From Stomorhina lunata (taxonomy: Eukaryota; Arthropoda; Insecta; Diptera; Rhiniidae), in contig OW121743.1 in the NCBI GenBank assembly GCA_933228675.1, positions 117,126,542 to 117,190,541 of the forward strand: a DNA stretch of 64,000 bases. Direction: 5' to 3'. Below are positions 1-10,640 of the stretch, piece after piece. Made by a program: the position numbers and the translations under genes. The notes beneath the pieces are model-generated. The model was given only the letters and a program-made list of their open reading frames with translations, was not told where the DNA came from and searched no databases. Each line of letters opens with the position of its first letter. Within the stretch, counting starts at the first letter, position 1.

Positions 1-2425
1 TGAAAATTTTCTATAGAAAAAAATTTTTAATGAAAATTGTTCTATAGAAAAAAATTTTTAATGAATAATTTTCTATACAAAATTTTTTTAATGAAAATTT
101 TTCTATAGAAAAAATTTTTTAATGAAAATTTTTCTATAGAAAAAAATTTGTAATGAAAATTTTTCTATGTAAAAAATTTTTGAATGAAAATTTTTCCATA
201 GAAAAAATTTTTTAATGAAAATTTTTCTATAAAAAAAATTTTCCAATGAAAATTGTTCTATAGTAAAAATTTTCAGTGAAAATTTTCCTATAGAAAAAAT
301 TTTTTAATGAAAATTTTTCTATATAAACGAATTTTTAGAAGAAACTTTTCTTTATAAAAAAATTTTTTTATATAAAAATTTTAATTAAAAAATTTTTCTA
401 TAGGAAAAATTTCTTAATGAAAGTTTTTCTATAGAAAAAAATTTTATATAGAAGAAATGTTATAATGAAAATTTTTCTATAGAAAAAATTTTAAATGAAA
501 ATTTTTCTATAGAAAAATTTTTAATAAAAATTTTTTTATACAAAAAATTTTTCTATACAAAAAATTTTTTAATAAAAATTTTTCTATAAAAAAAATTTTT
601 CAATGAAAATTGTTCTATAGTAAAAATTTTCAATGAACTTTTTCCTATAGAAAAATTTTTTTAATTAAAATTTTTCTATATAAAAGATTTTTTAGAGAAA
701 ATTTTTTTATGTAAAAGATTTTTTCTATAGAAAAATTTTCATTTAAAAATTTTTCTATAGGAAATATTTTTTAATGAATGTTTTTCTATAGAAAAAAATT
801 TTTAATGAAAATTTTTCTATAGAAGAAATCTTTTACTAAAATTTTTCTATAGAAAAAATTTTAAATGAAAATTTGTCTATAGAAAAAATTTTAAATTAAA
901 ATTTTTCTATAGAAAAAATTTTTTATGAAAATTTTTCCATAGAAAAAATTTTTAATGAAAATTTTTCTATACAACAAATTTTTAGTTGAAACTTTTCTAA
1001 AGAAAAAATTTTTTAATGAAACTTTATTATAGAAAAAATTTTATAATGAAAATTTTTCTATAGAAAAAATTTTACAATGAAAATTTTTGTATAGAAAAAA
1101 TTTTATAATGAAAATTTTTCTATAGAAAAAATTTTAAAATGAAAATTTTTCTATAGAAAAAATTTTATAATGAAAATTTTTCTATAGAAAAAATTTTTGA
1201 ATGAAAATTTTTCTATAGAAAAAATTTTTTAGTGAACATTTTTCTATAAATTTTTATTTTTATGAAAATTCTTCTATTGAATAAATTTTTTAATAAAAAT
1301 TTTTCTATAGAAAAAATTTTTCAATGAAAATTTTTCTATAGAAAAAATTTTTTAATGGTAAATTTTCTATAGAAAAAAAAATTGAATGAAAATTTTTCCA
1401 TAGAAAAAATTTTTTAATGTAAATTTTTCTATAGAAAAAAATTTTTTTTGAAAAGTTTTCTTTAGAAAAAATGTTTCTATAGAAAACATTTTTAATGAAA
1501 ATTTTTCTATAGAAAAAATTTTGTCGTGAAAATTTTTCTATAGAAAATTTTTTTTCGTGAAAATTTTTCTATAGAAAATTTTTTTCATGAAAATTTTTCT
1601 ATAGAAAAAATGTTTTCATGAAAATTTTTCTATACAAAAAATTTTTTCATGAAAATTTTTCTATAGAAAAAATTTTTCTATAGAAAAAATTTTTTCATTA
1701 AAATTCTTCTATAGAAAAAAATTTTGCATGAAAATTTTTCTATACAAAAAATTTGTTCATGAAAATTTTTCTATACAAACAATTTTTTCATGAAAATTTT
1801 TTTATAGAAAAAATTTTTTTCATGAAAATTTTTCTATACAAAAAAGTTTTCTATAGAAAAAATTTTTTCATGAAAATTTTTCTATAGAAAAAATTTTTTC
1901 ATGAAAATTTTTCTAAAAAATTTTTCTATAGAAAAAATTTTTGCATGAAAATTTTTCTATAGAAAAAATTTTTTCATGAAAATTTTTCTATAGAAAAAAT
2001 TTTTTCATTAAAATTTTTCTGTAGAAAAAATTTTTTCTTGAAAATTTTTCTATAGAAAAAATTTTTTCATGAAAATTTTTCTATAGAAAAAATTTTTTAA
2101 TGAAAATTTTTCTATACAAAAAAATTTTTTTCATGAAAATTTTTCTATACAAAAAATTTTTCCGTGAAAATTTTTCTATATAAAAAATTTTTTAATGAAA
2201 ATTTTTCTATATAGAAAATTTTTTAATGAAATTTTTTTTATAGAAAATAATTTTTAATGACAATTTTTCCATAGAAAATAATTTTTAATGAAAATTTTTC
2301 TATAGAAAAAATTTTTCAATGAAAATTTTTCTATAGAAAAAATTTTTAATGAAAATTTTTCTATTGAAAAAGTTTTCATTAAAAATTTTTTGAAAAAATT
2401 TGTTAATGAAAATTTTTTAGTGAAA
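1..2425. repeat. 31-bp palindromic-core satellite array (aatg linker)
   Basis: This is a tandem array with a period of about 31 bp. Each unit has an aatg-aaaattttt half, a ctatag centre and a run of five or six A followed by T. The centre plus flanks is self-complementary. Units are moderately diverged, with many single-base and one-base indel variants. From about 1490 to 2160 the linker changes from aatg to catg, a local subfamily. The array starts before the window and fades out after 2380. No gene is visible on either strand. Confidence 0.9.
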
Positions 2426-3840
2426 AGCATATCTGCCCCTTAAGAGTATAAATATTATTAAACTAAATTGTAACATTTTGGTGTAAACCTCTATGTTTGT
2501 ATTTCAAAGGTGCATTTGAACAAACTCATTTGTATGAATAAACACAAATCTAAGTATGTAGATGTCGATAACAAAAATCAATAGGAACAATAAAAGAAAA
2601 CACTCATTCGAGAAATGATTTCATTACCCCATTTTATTTTCCCTTTTTATAATCATAATAAGTAGTTTTCCATTTTTTGTATCAAATGATGAATGAGTAA
2701 TAGCCAAGGTAATGGATTTCTCTTAAATTGCATTTCAAAAAGGATTCTTTGTATATGTATTTTTCTTATACACTAAAGCTCTAACCTCCCTCCCAGCTTC
2801 CCCTAAACTACAAAATAAATGTTTTTGCAGCCATAAAATAATAATAACCCCCATGTGCAACTACCAAGAAGTAATTTTCTTATTTGTTTACTTTCGTCCC
2901 CTGGCCCCTCAAACAGGTCTAATGCTTTTTATTGTATTTTCTTCTACTTTTACTGAAATAAATATTTGCTCTGGTAATTTCTGCCAAGTTGGCAAAAAGT
3001 GTTTATTTGTATTGAAGCCTGTGAGTTAATTTGTTTCTTTCTATTTTCTGAACATATTGACTCAAGGTCTTAGGGTTAAGAGTTAAGGAGTGCATTTTGT
3101 CTGTCTGGCTGACCGGGGCTGTTGCTTTATTTTGTTGCAAATCGAAAAGGAACAATGTCCTTAACGAGAATGATGTTTAATTGATATTGATGTTGTGTTA
3201 ATTTGTTGAGTTAAATAGTAAAAACTTTGTATTTTTTTCTAGACAAATGGGCTTTAAAAGAAAATTATAATCTCAAAAGTTGTAATTAGTTAGTAAAAAG
3301 GATTGAAAGGACAGTAAATAAGAATTAATTTTTGATTGATTAATGATTAATTTTCCTTCGTCTGATAAACATTTTTAGTCCTAATGGAGTACTTAAAATT
3401 TAAATTTCAAAATTTTAGAGAGATATTAAAATTTATAACGAAACAAAATCATATCTAAGTTTTCCATTTTTATATTGAAAATTTTTTTTTAAGAATTTTA
3501 TATTGAAAATTTTTGAGAAGGGTAAATAAACCCTTATTGTCTTGTTAATATTATTATAAAAGTAAAATCCAAATTTAAAGCGATTTTTGCTACACGCATT
3601 TTTTGCTGGGATTTAAATCAGACAAAACCACAAAAAAATTATATATTTAGTTAATTTTCCATCTTACACCCTAATTCAATCGCTTATAAGTACTTGAATA
3701 ATTTTTTTATGGCTTTTATTAAAAAGCTACAAAACATTTAGGATTTCTGTACATACATACAAGCATACATATACAATTTATGAGTTTTCCTAGCAAACAT
3801 TAAGATAAGCATCTGGAATATGACAAATAAAGAATTTAAA
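2426..3840. other. Unique AT-rich spacer
   Basis: This is non-repetitive AT-rich sequence. It holds a short GC-richer patch around 3090-3120 with a TCTGTCTGG-type string and a fly-like catacatacaagcatacat stretch near 3755. I see no open frame with coding character, no paired splice signals and no RNA-gene box motifs. Confidence 0.6.
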
Positions 3841-4378
3841 AAGTATTAAATTTTTTTTTGTATATAAAAATTTTTTGTATTAAAATATTTTCGATAAAAA
3901 ATTTTTGTATCATTATTTTTTCTTCAGAAAATTTTTCTATTATAACTTTTTCTTCAGAAAATTTTTGGTATTAAAATTTTTTCTATAGAAAAATTTTTGG
4001 TATTAAAATTTTTTCTATAGAAAAATTTTTGGTATAAAAATTTTTTCTATAGAAAAATTTTTGTTATTAAATTTTTTTCTATTGAAATATTTTTGGTATT
4101 AAAATTTTTTCTATAGAAAAATGTTTGATATTAAAATTTTTTCTGTAGAAAAATTTTTGGTATTAAAATTTTTTCTATACAAAAATGTTTGGTATTAAAA
4201 TTTTTCTATAGAAAAATTTTTGGTATTAAAATTTTTTCTACAGAAAAATTTTTGGTACTAAAATTTTTTCTATAGAAAAATTTTTGGTATTAAAATTTTT
4301 TCTATAGAAAAATATTGCTATTAAAATTTTTTCTATAGAAATATTTTTGCTATTCAATTTTTTTCTTGAAAAATTAGG
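3841..4378. repeat. 32-bp satellite array (ggtatt linker, ctatag core)
   Basis: Tandem units of about 32 bp, each a ggtatt linker followed by AAAATTTTTT, ctatag and AAAAATTTTT. Roughly the first 120 bp are degenerate and the centre of the array is regular. It ends abruptly at the SINE-like insertion and resumes on the other side, so the insertion interrupted a pre-existing array. Confidence 0.85.
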
Positions 4379-4545
4379 TTTAACCAGGCTTGAGTTCATT
4401 TAACTTTCAAATTATTAATTTTAAAAATTTGAAAAGTAATTGTGGAGAAAAACTGAAAAAATTATTTTTGAACGCGGCTCAGTGGATTGCAATTTCAGTC
4501 CCGCCACAGGACGTCATCAGCACTTAGCGCCCTCGACCACAGTCA
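4379..4545 (+). mobile_element. Degenerate tRNA-related SINE fragment
   Basis: This is a GC-richer island inside an AT satellite. At 4474-4490 the string gcggctcagtgg matches the RNA polymerase III A-box of tRNA genes. The following acaggacgtcatcagcac...tagc segment aligns with acagccttcatctgaggtaagc in the SINE at 7450-7640, in the same orientation, so the two look like family members. This copy lacks a good B-box, and the distance from A-box to body is too short, suggesting an internal deletion. The AT-rich stretch 4379-4470 is of unknown origin. Confidence 0.5.
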
Positions 4546-6312
4546 ATTTTTTTCTATAGAAAAATGTTTGCTATTCAATTTTTTTCTATAGATAAATTTT
4601 TGGTATTCCAATTTTTTCTATAGTAAAATTTTGAATACCAAAAATGTTTGTTATTAAAAATTTTTCTATAGGCAAAATTTGTAAAAAAATTTTGTATTAA
4701 AATTTTTGTTACCAACATTTTTTCTTTATAAAAATTTTTGGTGTCAAAATTTTATCCTTAGAAAATTTTTTGGTATTTAAATTTTTTCTATAAAAAATGT
4801 TTGGTATCAAAATTTTTGTACAGAAAAATATTTGGTATCAAAATTTTTTCTAAAGAAAAATTTTTGGTATCAAAATTTTCTATTTAGAAAAATTTTGGGC
4901 TTAAAAATTTTCTCTTTAGAAAAATTGTTGGTATCAAAATTTTTTCAATTGAAAAATTTTGGTTTTTTTGTATAGAAAAATTTTTTGGCATACAAGTTTT
5001 ATTATATTATTTTCTTTAAAGAAATTTTTGATATTAAAACTTTTTCTTTAGAAAATTTTTGTCATCAAAATTTTTTCTTTAGAAAAATTTTTTGTATCAA
5101 AATATTTTCTTTAGAAAAATTTTTGGTCTTAAAGTTTTTTTATTTGCAAATTTTTGATATCAAAATTTTTGTTTAGAAAAATTTCTGGTCTCAAAATTTT
5201 TTCTTTAGAAAATTCTTGGTATCAAAATTTTTTCTTTCGAAAAATTATTTCCTTCAATTTTTTTTTTTAATTTTTAATATCAAATTTTTTTCTTTAAAAT
5301 TTTGTTGGCTTTTTTTATTTAGAAAATATTTGTTATCAAAATATTTTATTCAGAATAATTTTTGGTGTCAATATTTTCTTCAAAAAAATTTTGGTTTCAA
5401 AATTTTTTTTTTAGAAAAATTTTTTGTTTCAAAAAATTTTTTTTTTAATTTTTAGTATCAAAATATTTTCTTTAAAAAATTTGCTACCAAAAATTTTCTA
5501 AAGATGCCAAAAATTTTTTTAAGAAAAAAATTTGATTCCCCAAATTTTTTCTTAAAAAAATTTTTGGCATCAAAATATTTTCTTTAGAAAATTTTTGGTA
5601 GCAAATTTTTTCTTTAGAAAAATTTTGTTATAAAAATTTATTCTTTCTTTTAATACAAAAATTTTAAAATAAAAATTTTTTTTAAGTAAAAATTTTGATA
5701 CCAACAATTTTCTAATGAAAAAATTTTGATATTAAAAATTAAAAAAAGAAAATGTTGATACAAAAAATTTTTCTAAAAAATAATTTTGATTCAAAGAATT
5801 TTTTAAATAAAAAATTTTTAAGCCAGAAATTTTTCTGAAAAAAATATTGATACCAAAAATTATTCTGAAAATAATATTTTGATACCAAAAATTTTTTCTT
5901 TAGAATAATTTTTCTAAGGAAAATATTTAGATTAGAAATTTTCCTAAAGAAAAATTTTGTTTTTTTTTTATTTAGAGAATTTATGCTATAATTTTTTTTT
6001 TTTGAAAATTTAGCTATCAAATTTTTTTTTTTTAGAAAAATTTTGTTACAAAATTTTTTTATCAAAATTTTTTCTTTAGAAACTATTTAAAATTATTTTT
6101 TTTTTAAGAAAATATTTGCTAACAAATATTTGGGGAATTTTAGTATTTTTTATCTGTTTTCGGTATCAAAATTTTTTTTTAGAAATTTTTGGTGTCAAAT
6201 TTTTTTCGTTAGAAAATTTTCAGTATCAAAATTTTTTCCTTAGAAACATTGTTGATATTTTTATCTGTTTTTGGTATCGAAATCTTTTCTTTAGAAAATG
6301 TTTGCTATAGAA
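4546..6312. repeat. 32-bp satellite array (ggtatc linker, ctttag core) with an internal inversion
   Basis: This array continues the preceding one past the insertion. The core shifts from ctatag to ctttag and the linker to ggtatc. Between about 5500 and 5950 the units read in the reverse orientation (gatacc linker, ctaaag or degenerate core), then the forward orientation resumes. Divergence is high, with many indels. Short open frames here are chance products of phenylalanine- and lysine-coding A/T runs. Confidence 0.85.
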
Positions 6313-7449
6313 AAATTACATTCCATTTCCATTTCGAACTTTTATATGTTTGCTGGGCATAGAAGTATTTAACTTTCTTTACATTTGTATGTGTGTTTTC
6401 CATTATTGATACATAAGTATAATTAGGGTTTATTTGGTAAGTCGTGTGGATTAGGACTGGCAAACATATAGTACATATGTATGTATTGAAAATAGATTAA
6501 TCGGTTTCTAAACTTTTGCTTCTTAAAAGGTCAAAACTTTTATTTACAATTTAATCACAGCAAATAATGGCATTAGAATAAAATCTATAAAAAAGTTTCA
6601 ATAGCATCGAGTAATTAGAAAAGAATTTTGTACATTCACAAATTTCTAGAGTGTAAAAATAAAATTTTTATTTTTTCTGAAGCATTTAATCTAGTCTTAG
6701 TCCTTTAAAATTCAAGTTCAATTTTCTTTCGATACGTACGTGGGTGGTTTTTTAAAACAAATATTTTTATTTATTTTCATAATCAAAACGTTTTGGTTCA
6801 TCCGTCTGTCTGTCTGTCTGACTGACTATCTGGAGAAGGAGATAATGTTTTTCTAGAGATGCATGTTTAAGATCTAACGATTGGTTTTAATATAAAAAAT
6901 TTCTAAAGAAAAGTTATAAAATTGTTGTTCTTTTACTTTGTCGTTATTTTTTGTATAAATTTCTATAAAAAAATTTATCTTTACAAAAAATAAAAGAACT
7001 TTTGTTTGTTTTGTGTTGCCAAAAAGTCTGTTTTTGTCTATACAATTTTGTGGTTCATTTACATTTAAAATTTATGTTTTTTTCTTGAACTTTTAAAAAT
7101 TTTGCTTTATGTTTTTTTCTTATTTTGAAGGAGTAGGAGTTTTTCACGCTAAACTGAATTAAGAGTTTTTCTTTTTAATGTTATTTTCTTTTCTTTTTTA
7201 TTGTAAATGGATTTATTGTAAGGGGAGATATTTTAAAGCAAACCTGAATTATCAAATTGCCTTAGGGGAGTTTTAGGAAAACAATGGGGCATCAGTTTTT
7301 TGGAAAAATGAACAACAAAATATTTGTAATTGAGAAGTTTTTAGTAATATTTTATAAATAACAAGAAAAATTATTAAGAATTGTATCTAGTGAATCCGTA
7401 ATATTTAAATGTGGCTTTAGACTGTTAATTGTAAAAACTTTTTATAATT
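6313..7449. other. Unique spacer
   Basis: Non-repetitive AT-rich sequence. A tccgtctgtctgtctgtc string sits at 6801-6820, one of several similar strings in the unique spacers of this window. A gtaagt string at 6438 lacks a convincing exon upstream. No gene is supported. Confidence 0.55.
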
Positions 7450-7640
7450 AGTGGGTGCTGCGGCTTAAATGGTTGGCACATCGACTAATAAGCATAATAT
7501 ATTCAATTCTGCCTGGGTTCGATCCCCAGTCATACAACAGTTTTAATTATTAATTTGTTTTAAAATTATTTATAACGACAACAGCCTTCATCTGAGGTAA
7601 GCTCTACATCAATAACACGCCGTCGATGTAATGGAAATAA
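7450..7640 (+). mobile_element. tRNA-derived SINE
   Basis: The 5' part resembles a tRNA. A D-arm/A-box-like gcggcttaaatgg lies at 7460-7472. A T-arm is perfect: stem ctggg (7513-7517), seven-base loop ttcgatc (7518-7524) and stem cccag (7525-7529), containing the B-box consensus GGTTCGATCC. The acceptor stem does not pair well, and the sequence runs on into a body (about 7565-7620) that is also found at 4471-4545. A functional tRNA gene is therefore unlikely. The element would be non-coding, transcribed by RNA polymerase III, and mobilised by a LINE. End points and target-site duplication were not resolved. Confidence 0.6.
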
Positions 7641-7760
7641 AATAATAGACAAGTGTTAAATATCTCTCCTTTCTACAGCTTTTCACCTTTTACTTCCCAA
7701 AGAAGGTAACCCATATCATATATATAATTATAAAGGAAGCATTTGCTGAGTGTTACTTTA
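7641..7760. other. Unique sequence after the SINE
   Basis: Short AT-rich segment between the SINE body and the next satellite array. It may include the SINE 3' end. Nothing else is visible. Confidence 0.4.
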
Positions 7761-9560
7761 TAACGAAAACATCTTGATACCAAAAATTTTTCTAACGAAA
7801 CAATTTTGAAAGCAAAAATTTTTCTAAAGAAAAAATTTTGCTACCAAAAATTTTCTTAAGAAAAAATGTTGATACCAAAAATTTTCTAAAGAAAAAAATT
7901 GAATACCAAAAAATTTTCTAAAGAAAAAATTTTAATACCAAAACTTTTCTAAAGAAAAAATTTTGATAGCAAAAATATTTCTAAAGAAAAAATTTTCATA
8001 CCGAAACTTTTATTATTGAAAAAAAAAATTCATACCAAAACTTTTATTATTGAAACAAAAAATTTGATACCAACAATTTTTCTTTAGAAAATTTTTGTTA
8101 CCAAAAATTAAAAAAAAAATTATATATACCATAAATATTTCTTTAAAAAAAAATTTAGTTACCAAAAATTTTTTGTATCTTTATTACATTTTTCTTTCAT
8201 TCCAAAAATTTTTCTGAAGAAAAAATTTTAATACCAAAAATTTAATTTGGAATATAACAAATTAGGACATAAACATTTTATATCACAAATTTTCCTACCA
8301 AAAAATTGTGTAAATATTAAAATTTTGATACCAAAAATTTTTCTAAAAATAAAATTTTGATACCAAACATTTTTCAATAGAAAAAAGTTTGAGTTTGAGA
8401 AATTTTTCTAAAGAAAAAATTTCGATACCAAATTTTTTTTTTAAAAAACATTTTGATACTAAAAATTTTTCTAAAGAAAAAATCTTGATACCAGAATTTT
8501 TTCTAATAAAAGATTTTTTTCTAAAGAAAAAATTTTGATACCAAAATTTTTCTAAAGAAAAAATTTTGATACCAAAAATTTTTCTAAAGAAAAAATTTTG
8601 ATACCAAAAATTTTTCTAAGGAAAAAATTTTTCTAAGGAAAAAATTTTGATACCAAAAATTTTTCTAAGGAAAAAATTTTGATACCAAAAATTTGTCTAA
8701 AGAAAAAATTTTGATACCAAAAATTTTTCTAAGGAAAAAATTTTGATACCAAAAATTTTTCTAAAGAAAAAATTTTGATACCAAAAATTTTGATACGAAA
8801 AATTTTTCTAAAGAAAAAATTTTGATACAAAAAATTTTTCTAAAGAAAAAATTTTGATACCAAAAATTTTTCTAAAGAAAAAATTTTGATACCAAAAATT
8901 TTTTTAAGAAAAAATTTTGATACTAAAAATTTTTCTTTAGAAAAAATGTTGTTACCAAAAATTTTTCTTTAGAAAAAATTTTGCTACCAAAAATTTTTCT
9001 TTAGAAAAAATTTTGTTACCAAAAATATTTCTTTAGAAAAAATTTTGTTACCAAAAATTTTTCTTTAGAAAAAATTTTGTTACCAAAAATTTTTCATTAG
9101 AAAAAAATTTTTTACCAAAAATTTTTCTTTAGGAAAAATTTTGTTACTAAAAATTTTTCTTTAGAAAAAATTTTGTTACCAAAAATTTTTCTTTAGAAAA
9201 AATTTTGTTACCAAAAATTTTTCTTTATTTGTGACCAAAAATTTTTCTTTAGAAAAAATTTTTCTTTAGAAAAAATTTTGTTACCAAAAACTTTTCTTTG
9301 GAAAAAATTTTGATACTAAAAATATTTCTAAGGAAAAGATTTGGATATTAAACATTTTTTAAAGAAAAAAATTTAATAGAAAAATTTTTCAAAAGAAAAT
9401 TTTTGGATAATTTTTCTTAAGAAATTTTTTTTTCAAAAATTGTTCTATAGGAAAACTTTTGTTTTATGAAAATTTTGTTACCAAAAATTGTTCTATAGGA
9501 AAAATTTTGCTATCAGTTTTATTTCCATACATCAAATTTTTCAATTATCTATTTTTCTAT
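7761..9560. repeat. 32-bp satellite array (gatacc/gttacc linker), reverse orientation
   Basis: Tandem units of about 32 bp with linker gatacc and core ctaaag. This is the reverse complement of the unit in the array at 10641-13500. The best-ordered part is 8500-8930. At about 8930 both motifs change: the linker becomes gttacc and the core becomes ctttag, and this second subfamily runs to about 9300 before decaying. One truncated unit near 8625 and another near 9230 break the period. Confidence 0.88.
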
Positions 9561-10640
9561 ACAACAAATTTACCTATAATTTTTTTTGTTAGTATTTTTA
9601 AAATTTTCTATGTAGAAAGTAATATTTAATCTAAAATATTATCGTTTTTCCAAACAAGCAGCTGTCTTCTTTTTTTTATATTTTCAACATTTTTCCTATT
9701 CTTTCTTTTCAAGCTGACAAATTGCATTAAGGTTATATTAAATGAAAAGTAACAAAAAAAAAATTTTAATTTTTTTTGAGTAAAATGCAACTTATGGCTT
9801 GACATTCAATATCTTCAGCTTCAAGAACAATTTGCATACGTTAAGATTTCCCTCCTTTCTTTTTTAAACTGTTCGCAAAACAAGAGTTTAAATTTTTTTT
9901 GGTTAATAATTGAATTATTCAAACCAACAAATCTGAACACGTTAGAGCGCTATCGGCATTAAAATGATTAGCTTTTCATATTCGAGTAGACAAGAAAGGA
10001 AACAAGAGTCGCGTGCAGACTCAAAGTTATTTAGTCCCTAAATGGCAGCCATGAAGCCAAATTCAGTTACTAAATTTCTTAACAAATAGAAGAAAACAAA
10101 ATAAATTTTTTGAGGTTGAATAGAAGTTAAAAATGTTGTAAAAATTCGAAGGTTGCAACAAGTTGAGCCGCGAGTTAAGGTTTAGAAGAGAAGATGTTTC
10201 GTTGAAAAGTTTTAAAATTTATTATTAAAATTTGTGGCAAATGTTTTAAAATCTACATACTAAGTCGAATGTTCATATTTTTCTTAAAAGCAATAAATTG
10301 TAAGATACATTTTTTTCTGGTTTCTACAAAAGTTCAATTTGACAGTGATTGACGGTAGATGTCTGTCTGTCCGTTACCATTAGACTGACAGAGAATGTAT
10401 TTGTTTGGTTTTAGAGAATGAAAGTTATACATGATTTATTGACATGTGGAAAACAGATTGAGTTGGTTTGATATTGGTAAATTACATGTACAATCAAATT
10501 GAAAATCGTTATAAATTTTTATGGAAATTTTCTTAAAGTGATTTAAAAAAAAAAATTACAAAGAAAAATATATGGAACATTTTTCTTTTAAGGCTAAAAA
10601 ATTCTATACAAAAATTTTCGGCAATGGTATTGTTTCTTAA
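9561..10640. other. Unique spacer between two inverted satellite arrays
   Basis: Non-repetitive AT-rich DNA with a GC-richer stretch at about 9935-10060 and a gtctgtctgtccgt string at 10361-10374. There is no long open frame. It forms the loop between oppositely oriented arrays at 7761-9560 and 10641-13500. Confidence 0.55.

Noticed and set aside
4985..6310. Several 60-110 codon frames rich in Phe, Lys, Ile
   Set aside because: They lie within degenerate ctttag satellite and consist only of residues encoded by A/T runs.
7450..7530. Functional tRNA gene
   Set aside because: The T-arm is perfect but the acceptor stem does not pair, and the sequence continues into a body shared with another locus, so a SINE is the better reading.
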